Shown here in pieces: positions 26,230 to 38,000 of a stretch of DNA of 64,000 nucleotides (positions are counted from its first letter, which is position 1; each line of letters opens with the position of its first letter). The translations under genes were made by a program, and so were the position numbers. A model generated the notes under the pieces. That model searched no databases. It was not told the DNA's origin and saw nothing but the letters and a program-made list of their open reading frames with translations. The stretch comes from Trichomonas vaginalis G3 (lineage: Eukaryota > Parabasalia > Trichomonadida > Trichomonadidae): positions 19,746,082 through 19,810,081 of the forward strand of contig NC_067207.1 of assembly GCF_026262505.1 (NCBI RefSeq). Reading direction: 5' to 3'.

Positions 26230-28375
26230 CAAATGACAAAACTTCATCGTAAATGTTTTGCCAAGACTTCTTCGTATATGTTTTGTCATGACTTCATCGT
26301 AAATGTTTTGTCAAGACTTCATCGTAAATGCTTTGTCATGACTTCTTCGTAAATGTTTTGTCAAGGTTTCATCGTAAATGATTTGTCAAGATTTCATCGT
26401 ATATGTTTTGTCATAAGTTCTTCGTAAATGATTTGTCATGATTTCATAGTAAATGATTTGTCAAGATTTCATCGAACTTCTTCGTAAATGATTTGTCAAG
26501 ACTTCTTCGTAAATGCTTGTTTTGAGGTCGAGCCACTTTTGGCTCGACCGTATTCTCATTGTAAATGTTTTGTCAAGACTTCATCGTATATGTTTAGTCA
26601 TGATTTCATCGAACTTAAACGTAAATGTTTTGTCAAGACTTCATCGTATATGTTTAGTCATGATTTCATCGAACTTAAACGTAAATGTTTTGTCAAGACT
26701 TCATCGTATATGTTTAGTCATGATTTCATCGAACTTAAACGTAAATGTTTTGTCAAGACTTCATCGTATATGTTTAGTCATGATTTCATCGAACTTAAAC
26801 GTAAATGCTTTGTCAAGACTTCATCGTATATGTTTTGTCATGATTTCATCGTATAGGCTTTGTCATGACTTCATCGTAAATGTTTTGTCATGATTTCATC
26901 GTAAATGTTTTGTCAAGACTTCATCGTAAATGCTTCATCGAACTTAAACGTAAACACTTTGTCATGACTTCTTCGTATATGTTTTGTCATGACTTCATCG
27001 AACTTCATCGTAAATGTTTTGTCTAGATTTCATCGTAAATGTTTTGTCAAGACTTCATCGTAAATGTTTTGTCAAGACTTCATCGTAAATGCTTCATCGA
27101 ACTTAAACGTAAACACTTTGTCAAGGTTTCATCGTAAATGATTTGTCATAACTTCTTCGTAAATGTTTTGTCATGATTTCATCGTAAATGTTTTGTCAAG
27201 ACTTCTTCGTATATGTTTTGTCATGATTTCATCGTAAATGTTTTGTCAAGGTTTCTTCGTATATGTTTTGTCATGACTTCTTCGTAAACACTTTGTCATG
27301 ACTTCATCGTAAATGCTTCATCGTAACTAAACGTAAACACTTTGTATAAACTTCATCGTATATATTTTGTATAAACTTCATCGTATATATTTTGTCAAGG
27401 TTTCATCGTAAATGATTTGTCATAACTTCTTCGTAAATGTTTTGTCATGATTTCATCGTAAATGTTTTGTCAAGACTTCTTCGTATATGTTTTGCCAAGA
27501 CTTCTTCGTATATGTTTTGTCATGATTTCATCGTAAATGTTTTGTCAAGACTTCATCGTAAATGCTTTGTCATAAGTTCTTCGTAAATGATTTGTCAAGG
27601 TTTCATCGTAAATGATTTGTCATAACTTCTTCGTAAATGTTTTGTCATGATTTCATCGTAAATGTTTTGTCAAGACTTCTTCGTATATGTTTTGCCAAGA
27701 CTTCTTCGTATATGTTTTGTCATGATTTCATCGTAAATGTTTTGTCAAGGTTTCTTCGTATATGTTTTGTCATGACTTCTTCGTAAATGTTTTGTCAAGG
27801 TTTCATCGTAAATGATTTGTCAAGATTTCATCGTATATGTTTTGTCATAAGTTCTTCGTAAATGATTTGTCATGATTTCATCGTAAATGATTTGTCAAGA
27901 TTTCATCGTAAATGCTTTGTCATGACTTCTTCGTAAATGTTTTGTCAAGGTTTCATCGTAAATGATTTGTCAAGATTTCATCGTATATGTTTTGTCATAA
28001 GTTCTTCGTAAATGATTTGCCATGATTTCATCGTAAATGATTTGTCAAGATTTCATCGAACTTCTTCGTAAATGATTTGTCAAGACTTCTTCGTAAATGC
28101 TTGTTTTGAGGTCGAGCCACTTTTGGCTCGACCGTATTCTCATTGTAAATGTTTTGTCAAGACTTCATCGTATATGTTTAGTCATGATTTCATCGAACTT
28201 AAACGTAAATGTTTTGTCAAGACTTCATCGTATATGTTTAGTCATGATTTCATCGAACTTAAACGTAAATGTTTTGTCAAGACTTCATCGTATATGTTTT
28301 GTCATGATTTCATCGTATATGTTTTGTCATGATTTCATCGTATAGGCTTTGTCATGACTTCATCGTATATGTTTT
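26230..28375. repeat. Satellite-like array of about 25-bp units
   Basis: About 80 diverged units built on TTCATCGTAAATGTTTTGTC followed by AAGAC or ATGAC. Higher-order structure: a 60-bp three-unit block with TCGAACTTAAACG is repeated four to five times at 26560-26830 and twice at 28140-28270. A segment of about 200 bp ending in a GGTCGAGCC hairpin occurs at both 26340-26560 and about 27920-28142. Each hairpin copy carries 45-50 bp of the KilA-N gene (8883-8930) in reverse complement. Units match the pair at 10595-10640 of Maverick 1. Open frames across it are by-products of the repeat. Confidence 0.92.
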
Positions 28376-28844
28376 GTTCTTGAAGATGAAATAGAAAACA
28401 GAATAGATGAGCTATTAAAGGACAAAGAACTTTTACATAAATATAGTTGCGCCAAATTTGACATAACTCCACCAGAAAAGAAGAAGAGAGAAAAGAAAGA
28501 AAAGAAAGTAGAAGAAGAGAAGAAAGAACCTGAACGAAAAAACCAGAATTTTCGAAAAAGTGACACCAACTATTAAAGTTATTTTATTACTAGATTTATT
28601 TACAAATTATAAGATAATATCATTAACAAAATATATTTTTAATATAAATAAAAAACTTTTTTTATACAAAAAATTACAATCAATCGATAAATATTATAAA
28701 ACATTTATTCCAAAAAGATTAAGTAATAGGTGGGATCCTGCATATAATATAATTTTATGTCATAAAGCTTACAAATTTTAGATGGACCACAGTGAGAATG
28801 TGAGTGGTTAATTTAAAGGTGGTCTGATAAAGATATCGAAGCTT

Positions 28845-29255
28845 ACTCAACACAGCATGAAGCAGTTTCTAATACACAATCTTACTAGTGGTGTTTCGGT
28901 CGCCAGCGCTCTCATAGGGGTGCTGATTTCAAAAACCACTACTTCAAATTATTCAACAATACTCAATGCAGCATGAAGCAGCTACTACTGCTGTATCTTA
29001 CTGGTAGTGTTTTGGTCGTTGGCTCTTGCACAGTCTCTCAGATTTTCAAAATTTTTTTTCAACACTATCTTGTTTCGCTCTCAGAAAGCTATCCTACAAA
29101 GACATCGAAGCTTACTCAACACAGCATGAAGCAGTTTCTAATACACAATCTTACTAGTGGTGTTTCGGTCGCCAGCGCTCTCATAGGGGTGCTGATTTCA
29201 AAAACCACTACTTCAAATTATTCAACAATACTCAACACAGCATGAAGCAGTTTCT
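28845..29255. repeat. Direct repeats inside the 1.3-kb element
   Basis: About 130 bp containing GCATGAAGCAGTTTCTAATA and GGTCGCCAGCGCTCTCATAG occur at about 28845-28975 and 29112-29245, with a diverged copy in between (GCTACTACTGCTGTATCTTA). Confidence 0.8.
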
Positions 29256-29780
29256 AATAAATATATACATATATAAATATATACATATATAAATATATAC
29301 ATATATAAATATATACATATATAAATATATACATATATAAATATATACATATATAAATATATACATATATAAATATATACATATATAAATATATACATAT
29401 ATAAATATATACATATATAAATATATACATATATAAATATATACATATATAAATATATACATATATAAATATATACATATATAAATATATACATATATAA
29501 ATATATACATATATAAATATATACATATATAAATATATACATATATAAATATATACATATATAAATATATACATATATAAATATATACATATATAAATAT
29601 ATACATATATAAATATATACATATATAAATATATACATATATACATATATAAATATATACATATATAAATATATACATATATAAATATATACATATATAA
29701 ATATATACATATATAAATATATACATATATAAATATATACATATATAAATATACACATATATATAAATATATAAATAACA
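29256..29780. repeat. 16-bp microsatellite array
   Basis: About 32 almost perfect copies of ATATACATATATAAAT. One unit near 29640 is shortened. All frames across it are spurious. Confidence 0.97.
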
Positions 29781-30008
29781 AAATACAATCAAAAAATAGT
29801 GTTTGAAAATTTAAGGTTAAGTGTCACTTTTTCGTAAATTCTACCACACTCGAACTTTTACATAAATATAGTTGCGCCAAATTTGACATAACTCCACCAG
29901 AAAAGAAGAAGAGAGAAAAGAAAGAAAAGAAAGTAGAAGAAGAGAAGAAAGAACCTGAACCAGTTCCAGAGAAAAAGAAATTTGACATGTAAAAATAAAA
30001 TTTTATTT

Positions 30009-30426
30009 TTAGAACATTTCTGGGTCAATGTCAATGTTCTCTTCCTCTTTAGGAGTAAACACTGGCTTAGACTCTAAAATCTTTTTACCCAATTTACCTT
30101 GAACTTCAACTATCTTAGACTCATAATATTCATAGTCGTCTGCTTTCTTTGGTTCATAAGGTATAACAAGTTTGTATGCTTTACCTTCTTCGAGTTTTGA
30201 GAACTTTCTGTCAAAATTTTCTTTGACTGTCAACATACCGTCAATGTATAAGTCTTCAAAAGTTGCACCACTTTTTAACAACAGCAAACTTAACTGGTGC
30301 AATGTTCCAAATTTTGTCAAATGTAGACTTTTCAAAATTGTAGAAGTAAACATTCAAATATGCGAATGGAGCTAACTTATCTTTGACTTCTGTCATGTAC
30401 TTATTTACTGAGATGAATTTTGCCAT
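30009..30426 (-). pseudogene. Second-lineage unknown gene, about one break
   Basis: Starts MAKFISVNKYMTEVKDKLAP at 30426, ends KPVFTPKEEENIDIDPEMF. The acidic end resembles that of the 6209-6682 protein of Maverick 1. Located just downstream of the helicase on the same strand. Function unknown. Confidence 0.5.
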
Positions 30427-30461
30427 CTTTTCTATCGGATAAAAAATATTTTTTTTTAAAT

Positions 30462-31697
30462 TTACTCATAAAAATTTTTCTTTGTATATACACCATTCTG
30501 AACATCTAAAAGACTTTTGACATTTGCCAAGAATGTTCGTTTAGAAGCTGCCATATAACCATATTCTTGACAATATTGTTTATACGAATCGTACAATGAC
30601 CTTTCATCTAATGACACAAAGTCAGTTTCATCTATGAACAGTTCATATACACTCTTGTTTGCTTCTAACAATGTTTGTCTCTCTTCGGTATGTGGAATTT
30701 GTCTTGGATTGAACTTAGAAATATCTAATGTCATGAAATATGAGAACAAGTGGTTGTAAAAGTCAGATGTCAAAGTTTCTGCTAAGTCGTCAAAATATTT
30801 TGTATCTTGCATATGAGAATCTGACGTTCTGACAACTACATATCTTCTGTCAGAACTTTCTAACTTCATCGGAACAACATTGTTTGAAAACATAATGAAG
30901 TTTGCAATATTTTCACAAACTCTTTGGTCTTTATACTTTCTTTCAACAACTCCAACTTTGTCTGTTATAAGACTCTTCAAAGCATCTGAGTTCAAAACTT
31001 TTGTTGTATCTATACTTTGAAGTTCATTGCAAACTATAAGTTTCATATTCTCTATTGAGGAGTTAAACTTGCCACAGATGTTTTCTAAGTTTGTCATATT
31101 CGGATTCGAATAACCTTCTAACAGTTTGCACAAAATATCTGTAAAGAAAGTATTCTTACCTGTTCCTTGTTTTCCAATTATAATGAGAGCAGTTTCATTT
31201 TTAGCACTTGGATGTTGTAAGATGTTTGCAAACCAACATAAGATATACTCATAAACCTTTTCGTTTCCATTGCATATAATTTCTTTGACATGGTTTAACC
31301 AAGCTTCTATAATACTGTGTTTCCATTCTACTTGTTCATATTTATATCCAGTGAAGATAGAATAGAAGTTTGGAGAAGGTGTATAGAACTTTATACCTCG
31401 AACTGAAAAATCTTCTAACTTTGACAATAAGATATCCCAAGCATCTAACATCTTCATTCCAACTTGTACAACTTTTATTTTCTTAAGTTTCTGTCTACAT
31501 TCTTGTTCAGACACTATTGTTGCTCTTGGTTTGTTAAAGACAACATCCCATTCTTTCATGACATAACATTCTGGGGCAGAGTCAACATAAATGACTAAAC
31601 GTTTCAAATTCTCGACTGCTTTGTTATAGTCTCTAAATGGACACATATTTCTGAATGCTTGGAAGTCATAAAAATCTGAAACATCTATTCTGTACAT
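30462..31697 (-). CDS. Second-lineage SF3 helicase (D5-like)
   Basis: A 411-residue whole-looking protein. The superfamily 3 motifs are clear: Walker A IIIGKQGTGKNTFF near residue 175, Walker B LIVCNEL near 220, and motif C ANFIMFSNN near 265, followed by the D5/P4 C-terminal region (SDRRYVVVRTSD, DFVSLDERSLYDSYKQY). SF3 helicases unwind DNA during replication in poxviruses, virophages and Polinton-like viruses. Typical Polintons are defined by polB rather than SF3, so its presence marks a distinct lineage. It starts at 31697 behind an A/T-only leader. Confidence 0.9.
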   Translation of the reverse strand: MYRIDVSDFYDFQAFRNMCPFRDYNKAVENLKRLVIYVDSAPECYVMKEWDVVFNKPRATIVSEQECRQKLKKIKVVQVGMKMLDAWDILLSKLEDFSVRGIKFYTPSPNFYSIFTGYKYEQVEWKHSIIEAWLNHVKEIICNGNEKVYEYILCWFANILQHPSAKNETALIIIGKQGTGKNTFFTDILCKLLEGYSNPNMTNLENICGKFNSSIENMKLIVCNELQSIDTTKVLNSDALKSLITDKVGVVERKYKDQRVCENIANFIMFSNNVVPMKLESSDRRYVVVRTSDSHMQDTKYFDDLAETLTSDFYNHLFSYFMTLDISKFNPRQIPHTEERQTLLEANKSVYELFIDETDFVSLDERSLYDSYKQYCQEYGYMAASKRTFLANVKSLLDVQNGVYTKKNFYE

Positions 31698-31726
31698 TTT
31701 TATAAAAATAAAAAAAAATATTTTTT

Positions 31727-32520
31727 TTATTCTTGACTTTGTTGTTGCATTTGTTGTTCTTGAGCTATTTGTTGTTGAAGTTGTTCTTGTAATACAATAC
31801 TTTCACCAGTTGCATCTTCCAATTCGAAACTTTCTGCCGTCATTGACAAATACATAGGACATAAAAGTTTTACAGGAACAAAGTTTGCGTCAACTAATGT
31901 CAACGTTATACTTGCCAAAGTGTTTGAGTTCACTAAGGTTGAAAATTCTGCATTCGAATGAACAATAGGCAAACCAGCAGAGAAAGTATTGTTTATACGC
32001 ATAAGTATCTTTTGGTCATAATAGTTTCTGTCGACATTCGAATAACACTTTGAACCTAAGTTTGAAACAATATATAAGATTGGTGTGCTTAATGTCAATG
32101 GAATAGACATTCCTTGTATGACACCTTTTCCTGTTATAGGAAACTGTTGGTAGTAAAAACCAGAAATAAGTTTTGTATTATAGCTCATATCGTTTATAGT
32201 AAACTCAGTCGGACATCCAAACATAATGAAACCTGCTCTAGTTGCAGCACATGTTACACTCGTACGTAAAGTATTAAATAAGTCAACAAAACCTGTTGGT
32301 GGTATATCTGAGTAAGTATCTTCAAAGGAGTATTTTTTTACCATTCACAACAATAAAGTCTTCTGGTGTCAAAAGAGCAAAACAGGCTTTAGTCGTCATT
32401 GTGTTTAAGGTTAGTTTACAATATCGTTCTTGAGGACTTTGTAAGTTTGTTGTTATAGAATTATATGACTCAGGGTTTTTTAGTCGTAATAGTATAAACC
32501 ATTATGTCTTCTGCCATTTA
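31727..32520 (-). pseudogene. Second-lineage penton-like protein, few breaks
   Basis: Beta-rich protein; the main open part (31727-32344) runs from FEDTYSDIPPTGFVDLFNTL to TLASITLTLVDANFVPVKLL, the closing pattern seen in penton-like capsid proteins, then a Gln-rich tail (LQQQIAQEQQMQQQSQE). Upstream coding continues to about 32520. Assignment is by pattern and position between helicase and capsid. Confidence 0.45.
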
Positions 32521-32659
32521 CTTAGCAAATAAACTTTAATGAAATGTTGTGGTCGTCAAATATTTTTAAACGTCTGGGAAACTATATTTTAAGTTCAACG
32601 TTTCACCTCCTTTCATAACGTATATCTTGTCAATGGCATTATATGAAACACCACAGCAA

Positions 32660-33100
32660 CTAATGTCGGGTTCTATTTCTTTTGATGTTTATATCGTCTG
32701 CCTCTGTCAAAAGTTTCAATAGTTCTTTCAAAACTTCATGAGGTGCAATGACATATGAGTTCACTTTTACAGGGTTGTGTTCGACCAAGTTTAACATTAT
32801 ACTTAAAGCTTGACAAATCTTCTCCTGAGTTTGAAGTTTGTCTTTCAGTTGTTGGTAGTCGTTTCGAATATCTGCAACAGAACTTAAGTCTCTGCTAACT
32901 TCAGGATATGTTGGTTCTTTTACAGGAACAATTGTTATACCATCTTCGTCTTCGTATGGTTTCCCCACTTCAACATCTCTGTCTTTGACATTGACAACAA
33001 CACTTTGACTGTTTGTTTGAGTTGGTGAATTTAACTTCACATCTGCCACCGCCATTAAACCTTTTGAAACACTTACGCTTCTATTTTTCGGAAATGACAT
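32660..33100 (-). CDS. Second-lineage unknown protein, 146 aa
   Basis: The start at 33100 (MSFPKNRSVSVSKGLMAVAD) is chosen since the longer frame runs through the divergent gene at 33119. Acidic middle, then a predicted helical region (DYQQLKDKLQTQEKICQALS) and basic end NIKRNRTRH. Starts of this gene and the next are 18 bp apart, so they share a promoter. Function unknown. Confidence 0.55.
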   Translation of the reverse strand: MSFPKNRSVSVSKGLMAVADVKLNSPTQTNSQSVVVNVKDRDVEVGKPYEDEDGITIVPVKEPTYPEVSRDLSSVADIRNDYQQLKDKLQTQEKICQALSIMLNLVEHNPVKVNSYVIAPHEVLKELLKLLTEADDINIKRNRTRH

Positions 33101-33118
33101 TTTACTTAGAATAAAAAG

Positions 33119-33538
33119 ATGGACGTATTCGGATATCTTATTGAATTGAAGCAGAACAAAGTTTATACTCACAAACAATACAAATACATTGACAGAATAG
33201 TTCTTTACACAAACAATGGAAAATGTTATAGAATAGCAATATTTGCTGAACCAAAATATTTTCATAAAGCAAAGAAAGTTGGTATAACTACTGAAATGGT
33301 GAAAGTTCTTGAAGCAGACAAAAATATAACTTCAAAACTGACCGATATTACTAAAGGAAAGTTTATACAATATTATGTCAAAACTGGCGTACTGTCAATA
33401 TTTGACGGAGAGAAGTCAGTTCAAGAACAACTTACTGACCTGCTGCCAAAATCTGCTCGATGGAAGCTGTCGTTATGCCAATCTGAGGAGCCCCAGCAGG
33501 TTTCATCGAACGAATCTTCAAAAGAGCATCTTCCGTGA
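33119..33538 (+). CDS. Second-lineage unknown protein, 139 aa
   Basis: MDVFGYLIELKQNKVYTHKQ; basic, with a central GITTEMVKVLEADKNITSKL. Its last 107 bp overlap the end of the capsid gene on the other strand, so both strands would be coding there. Function unknown. Confidence 0.5.
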   Translation: MDVFGYLIELKQNKVYTHKQYKYIDRIVLYTNNGKCYRIAIFAEPKYFHKAKKVGITTEMVKVLEADKNITSKLTDITKGKFIQYYVKTGVLSIFDGEKSVQEQLTDLLPKSARWKLSLCQSEEPQQVSSNESSKEHLP

Positions 33539-35044
33539 AAAGTGCTATTGGTTTTGTAAACTTCTTTGCTTTCAATTCATCTGGACCGTCTCTGTCACCA
33601 GTATATTGTATTTGTACAGTACCAACAGTTGAAATACCACCCATAAAGTCTTCTGAGTCAGCAAATGGAATGCCAAGCCAAAAGTTTGAACGGTCTCCAT
33701 TTGTATATTGAGTTTTTGACCTCCTGTATGAGTCCATACTTTCACATATGGCATAATAGAACTTTGCATTTCAGGGTTAATGGTTGTTGTGAGGTTGTTG
33801 TTAAAGTTCATAGCATCTAATGTCAAGTTGTATGACCTCATATCCTCAACTGTAGAATATTCTTCTCTTGGATAATATTTGCCATCTATGTTTATATGAT
33901 ATTTAATACCAGGGTTGTAGAAACAAGAATAGTCATTTATAGTTCGTCTGAACAGTACAAACATAGTATCTGCATGTTTCATTGCAGTTGTTAAAGCAAT
34001 ATCTGTTCTTGCACCTTCGGCTCCTGGATTTTGGTTTCCAACTTCACCTGCAAAGTCTTTGACAGATATTTGGTGTATAGGGAACATAAGTGGAACTGCA
34101 ATATATTTGGCAGCTAAAGCATTTGAAATATCTGGGTCCAACATATAAACGGCAAGTCTGCTTTCTATTCTCTTGCATTCAAATTTTTCGCATGTGAACT
34201 TAACTGGGTCCCAAGCATCTCCAGCAGCATTGAAATAATAGTTTACTTCAGTGTTGAGGTTTGAGAAACCAAAGTCTAAGTCAACTTTGTCTTTGCAAAA
34301 TTCGGCGAATGACGTTTTATTTGTTCCCTTTACGTCTGTAAGAGTGAATGGGTCTTGTGTTGGTGCAATGACTAAGTTATTTTTGCTTGGAGTAAGTTCG
34401 ATAGAAATTTTTCCTGCCCAGTTTGGCAAGTATCTTAAAAACCTGAAGATGAGGAAAGATGACAAAGGAACTCTTAGTTTCAGTTTTACTTTGGTTACTG
34501 CTGCTGCAGTTTGTCCAGAAAGGTCAACATAAACTCCTGGAACGTTAGAGGTCAAGTCTTCTTATTTTCTCAATAGTTGCATACTGGTCTGTTGTTCTCC
34601 TAGCTTGTGGTTGTACTGAGTTTCTCAAAGCGAACCATTCATAGTTTGTCCATGTTACTGTTTGAACTAAGTCAGAGTTAGAATAATATCTTATATCCCA
34701 TGAAAACTTCTGGAGCATATTGGTATCCGACATAGAAAATTCCATTGCAACCTTTCTTGTCAGACAACTTGGCAGAAGGTTTTATTTCAATGTCTTGTTC
34801 CACGTATAAGAATGAGTTGTCAATAGAAATAATATGAAACCTGTCGCAAGCAATATCTACTGTTGTTGAAAGAACCTTCTCCAAACTCACCTACGTTTCC
34901 ATAAGAAACAGCAGTTGTATATTCGTAAGTTCCAGGAACTATTTCTGACCTTCTAATGGCATTGTCGCATTCGTTATACCATTCGGAAACATTTCCGTTC
35001 ATGGCATCCAAAACTGTTGGCGTTATATTCTGAGCGGCGTACAT
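33432..35044 (-). pseudogene. Second-lineage major capsid protein, broken
   Basis: Jelly-roll capsid candidate, about 530 codons. The longest intact part includes KLRVPLSSFLIFRFLRYLPN, HQISVKDFAGEVGNQNPGAE and RTINDYSCFYNPGIKYHIN; the C-terminus is GITTASIEQILAAGQ. Size and beta-rich content fit Polinton double-jelly-roll capsids, and one segment matches the Maverick 1 capsid. About four breaks. Confidence 0.65.
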
Positions 35045-35076
35045 TTCATATGGGTAAAAATATAGAATAGTTGGAT

Positions 35077-38000
35077 TTATATATCATAATAGAACCCACT
35101 CGGACCAAGCTTTACTTTCTTCCTGACTGAGTTTTTAACTCTTCTTTTTCTTTCATTGCCACTACTTTCACTAGATGAAGTTACTTCTTCACTACTTTCA
35201 CTTTGTTCTACTCTTCTCTTCTTCTTTGGTGTCGCTTTTGGTAACTTGCCCTCTGCTTCAAGTTGTTGCATCTTTGCCTCATGTTCACCTAGTATGTTGT
35301 AAATTTCCCATGTCCTTTTTGCCTTTGGGCTCTGGTCGCCCATCTCAGGTAACCTATATCCTAGAAAGATTTTGTCATAGTTTGTATTTGAGTCTTCGCG
35401 TATTGTTTGCATGACTCTTTCCTGAGTTTCCGGTTCAAGCTCTTCAAACAGAGCTTGTCCATATGGAATAAGCTCGTTTCCAAATATATGTTTTTGTAGC
35501 CATTCTGGTTTTCTTTCCATGTTACCAATAATATCTTTTGTGAATGGGAAAGCTTTTACCCAACATTTCAGTCTTGCGTCATTTATTTCTGTAGTTGGTT
35601 TTATTTTGTCAAGGAACATGTTTTTCAATACTAACATTTCATTTGGTACTGTCCATTTGAGTTTTCTTAAATATTCATCCCTTCTCAGTTCATTGTCTGC
35701 AAAGTAAGTTTTTATGACATTTTGCAAACTTTCGTTTGCAAGGTCATGTACAATAGGTTCTCTTCCTTCTCTCTCCCTAACTTTCTTTCTAAACTCTTCA
35801 CCAAATATACCATCTCTATGGTTCTGTGTAGTTCTTTGAGATAAATGTTCTAGAACGTCAGGTGTTATATTTCCCTCAGCCATGTTCATTTCATACTGGT
35901 CCAAAATATCTGCATGTTTCATATCTTTCAATGGCATTAAAGCCGCGCTGAAAATACCAGCTATATCTGGTTCACCATTCACTTCCATTGCGTCTACAAC
36001 TTCTTGGAATTGAGGTTGTAAGTTTATGAACCACCTATCCGGATTAGCTTTATGACCCCATCTCATTGTAGTTCCATAGTCTGCAGAAACAAAAGTAGGT
36101 TTGTTTCCATATTGGTTAGGTTCTGAATGAACTTTAAACAATGTTTCATTTCTATATGTTTTGTTGAAATTTAACCTTTTATTTTCACCGAGTTCAGCCA
36201 AAGATTGAACGTTATATGGTCGTAAGTAAAAAGGATTATTGTATTTGCGTACATTATCTTTCAGTACTTCCATTCTATGCTGAATATTTTCATCTGATGT
36301 TGGAGTCTTTTGTATTTCGGCGAACATTTTTCGATATTCTTCTACTATGTCAGCCGAATTTTTCTTAGACTCTTGGAAAGATTCCATATTCTCCGCATAC
36401 ACTTGTTGAGGGTCAAGATTTTTCGGCTGTTCCAAATCTTCATCTAGTTCTGTGAAGTTAGTTTCCAAAGGAGGGATTTGTTCGTTTCCTTCAGGCTCTT
36501 CTAGCTGTTGTTGCTGAACTATTTCTTCCATGTCTGGTTGTATCTGAACTTCTTCCTGTTGAGTTTCTTGTATCTCATCTGCTGGCATTTCATATATTCC
36601 GAGACCGTTTTTAACAAGTTCCCTATCTAAGTCATCCGGACTCATAAACCTTTCTTCTTTCGTTCCGTCTCTATTTTTTACGCGTTTCATGAAGAGAGTT
36701 GAATTATCATTTAGCTCTGACACCAAATATCTCGGAGTAAATTCATTCATGTCATTTGGATGATATGCTATTAAATCATATCCCTTAGCGAGCTTGTATT
36801 TTCCAGGTTTGAGATTATATCCGATTTTATGCTGAACCATAAAGCTAAATAGGTTCGGGTCAGTATTTCCTTCCTTGAACTTTCTAATAGCTTCTTTATA
36901 TCTGTCACTAAAGTCAAGAGTATCTGGGTAACCATAATCTTCCTTAAGCATTTTTAAGAATTCTTGGTTTCCTTTTTCTCTACTTCTTTTATGTCCTTGC
37001 TCTGTTTGTGGTTGTTGTTGTGCAGGGTTTTGAACTGTTGGTTTTGGTTGTTGTTGTTGTTGTGCTGGATTTTGAACTGTTGGTTGTTGTGCAGGATTTT
37101 GAACTGTTGGTTTTGGTTGTTGTTGTGGTGCTGGATTTTGAACTGTTGGTTGTTGTGTTGGTTTTTGTGCATGCCTGTGTCTGTGTCCATGTGACGATGT
37201 AAATGTTTTAGGTAGTCCTGGTGCAGGTGCTTCTCTTGGAGGGTTTGGTGGTATATAAGTTCCACCAGCTGGCACATATGTTCCATCTGCAGCATAATGT
37301 CCTACCTGACTTTTCGTTTTTAAGAAAGCATTTACTAGGTCTGTTTTGGTCTGTTGTAACTCTTTTTCTTGACTTTCCACAACAGTTGCTCTAACGGCGT
37401 CATAGGCACTTTGAACTGCCTGTCTCGTTGCTGCATCTGTTATTTTCGTCATATTTTGTGCTACTTCTCTTAACTCTTTGTCGAAACCTTCAGACTTCAG
37501 TTTCTTTCCAGATGAGAAGTCGTTCACTAGTTTCACCTTACTATGAAGAGCTTCGAAGGCATTCTTAAAGTCAGCATTCATTAAAGCTTCATTTGAACTG
37601 TCTTCATCCGCTTGTATTTTTGTCCTTATTGACCCTATAAGTTGGGCTGCTTTAGCGTTGGCTTGGGCATCTAACCAGTCATTATTAGCTTTTATAATAT
37701 CTGCGCTTTTCATTGCCTTTTGCATGGCTGCGTCGTTATTTTTACTTTCTTGTGCTAAGTTTTCATACTGTACGGTTTGGTTTTGCAACTGTAAAAGTTT
37801 TTCTGCCTTTACATTTGCTTCAACTTCTTTTTTATACTCATCGCTATCCATATATGTCTTCAGGGCTTTTTGTTTTATTTCTTCATCTTTCAGTACTTTA
37901 TATTGAGTAGTATGGTTTTTCAAATTTATAACATCTTGTTCCATTTTTGCTACTTCTGCTGCTTTTTCTGACACTTTTTTCGCATATTCCTCTGTACTTA

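Larger units (their letters stand above)
24747..28375. mobile_element. Maverick 3, left part
   Basis: Terminus AGTTAGTATGGGTTAGTTGG at 24747, ending inward at TTTGACACTTTACAAAACTG, the same plan as the other two ends. It sits in the last codons of a Maverick 2 homologue of the 18085 gene: TTTTAATAGCATATTAAATG, found at 18950-18970, abuts it. Followed by the terminal gene 24972-25256, gene 25409-25645 and a long satellite-like array. The right end is not identifiable; the different Maverick lineage that begins at about 28376 may be a separate element or the result of recombination. Confidence 0.7.
28536..29851. mobile_element. 1.3-kb inverted-repeat element between 109-bp direct repeats
   Basis: Ends are similar when read inward: GAAAAAACCAGAATTTTCGA on the left and GAGTGTGGTAGAATTTACGA on the right, both continuing AAAAGTGACAC. 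No transposase. Inside: AT-rich DNA, two copies of a segment starting CTTACTCAACACAGCATGAA (about 28845 and 29112) with a diverged third between, and a long microsatellite. The shape of the ends is MULE-like, but the flanking duplication is 109 bp and not 9-11. Confidence 0.75.
28376..29990 (+). pseudogene. Second-lineage acidic/basic coiled protein gene split by insertion
   Basis: Coding sequence LEDEIENRIDELLKDKELL, HKYSCAKFDITPPEKKKREK and a Lys/Glu tail. It is cut on the left by the array and interrupted by the element at 28536-29851. The 109 bp before the insertion are repeated exactly after it (28427-28535 and 29852-29960), and the gene closes with PVPEKKKFDM before 29990. Function unknown. 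Confidence 0.6.

Noticed and set aside
26488-26893. Two overlapping open frames of about 125 residues
   Set aside because: They only follow the array period; all frames give repetitive protein and no start or family supports them.
26230-28375. CRISPR-like array
   Set aside because: Eukaryotic context, units are contiguous and diverged without unique spacers of constant length, and no cas genes are present.
29222-29792. Three frames of 175-188 residues of Tyr/Ile/Met/Cys repeats
   Set aside because: Translations of the 16-bp microsatellite, open in every frame.
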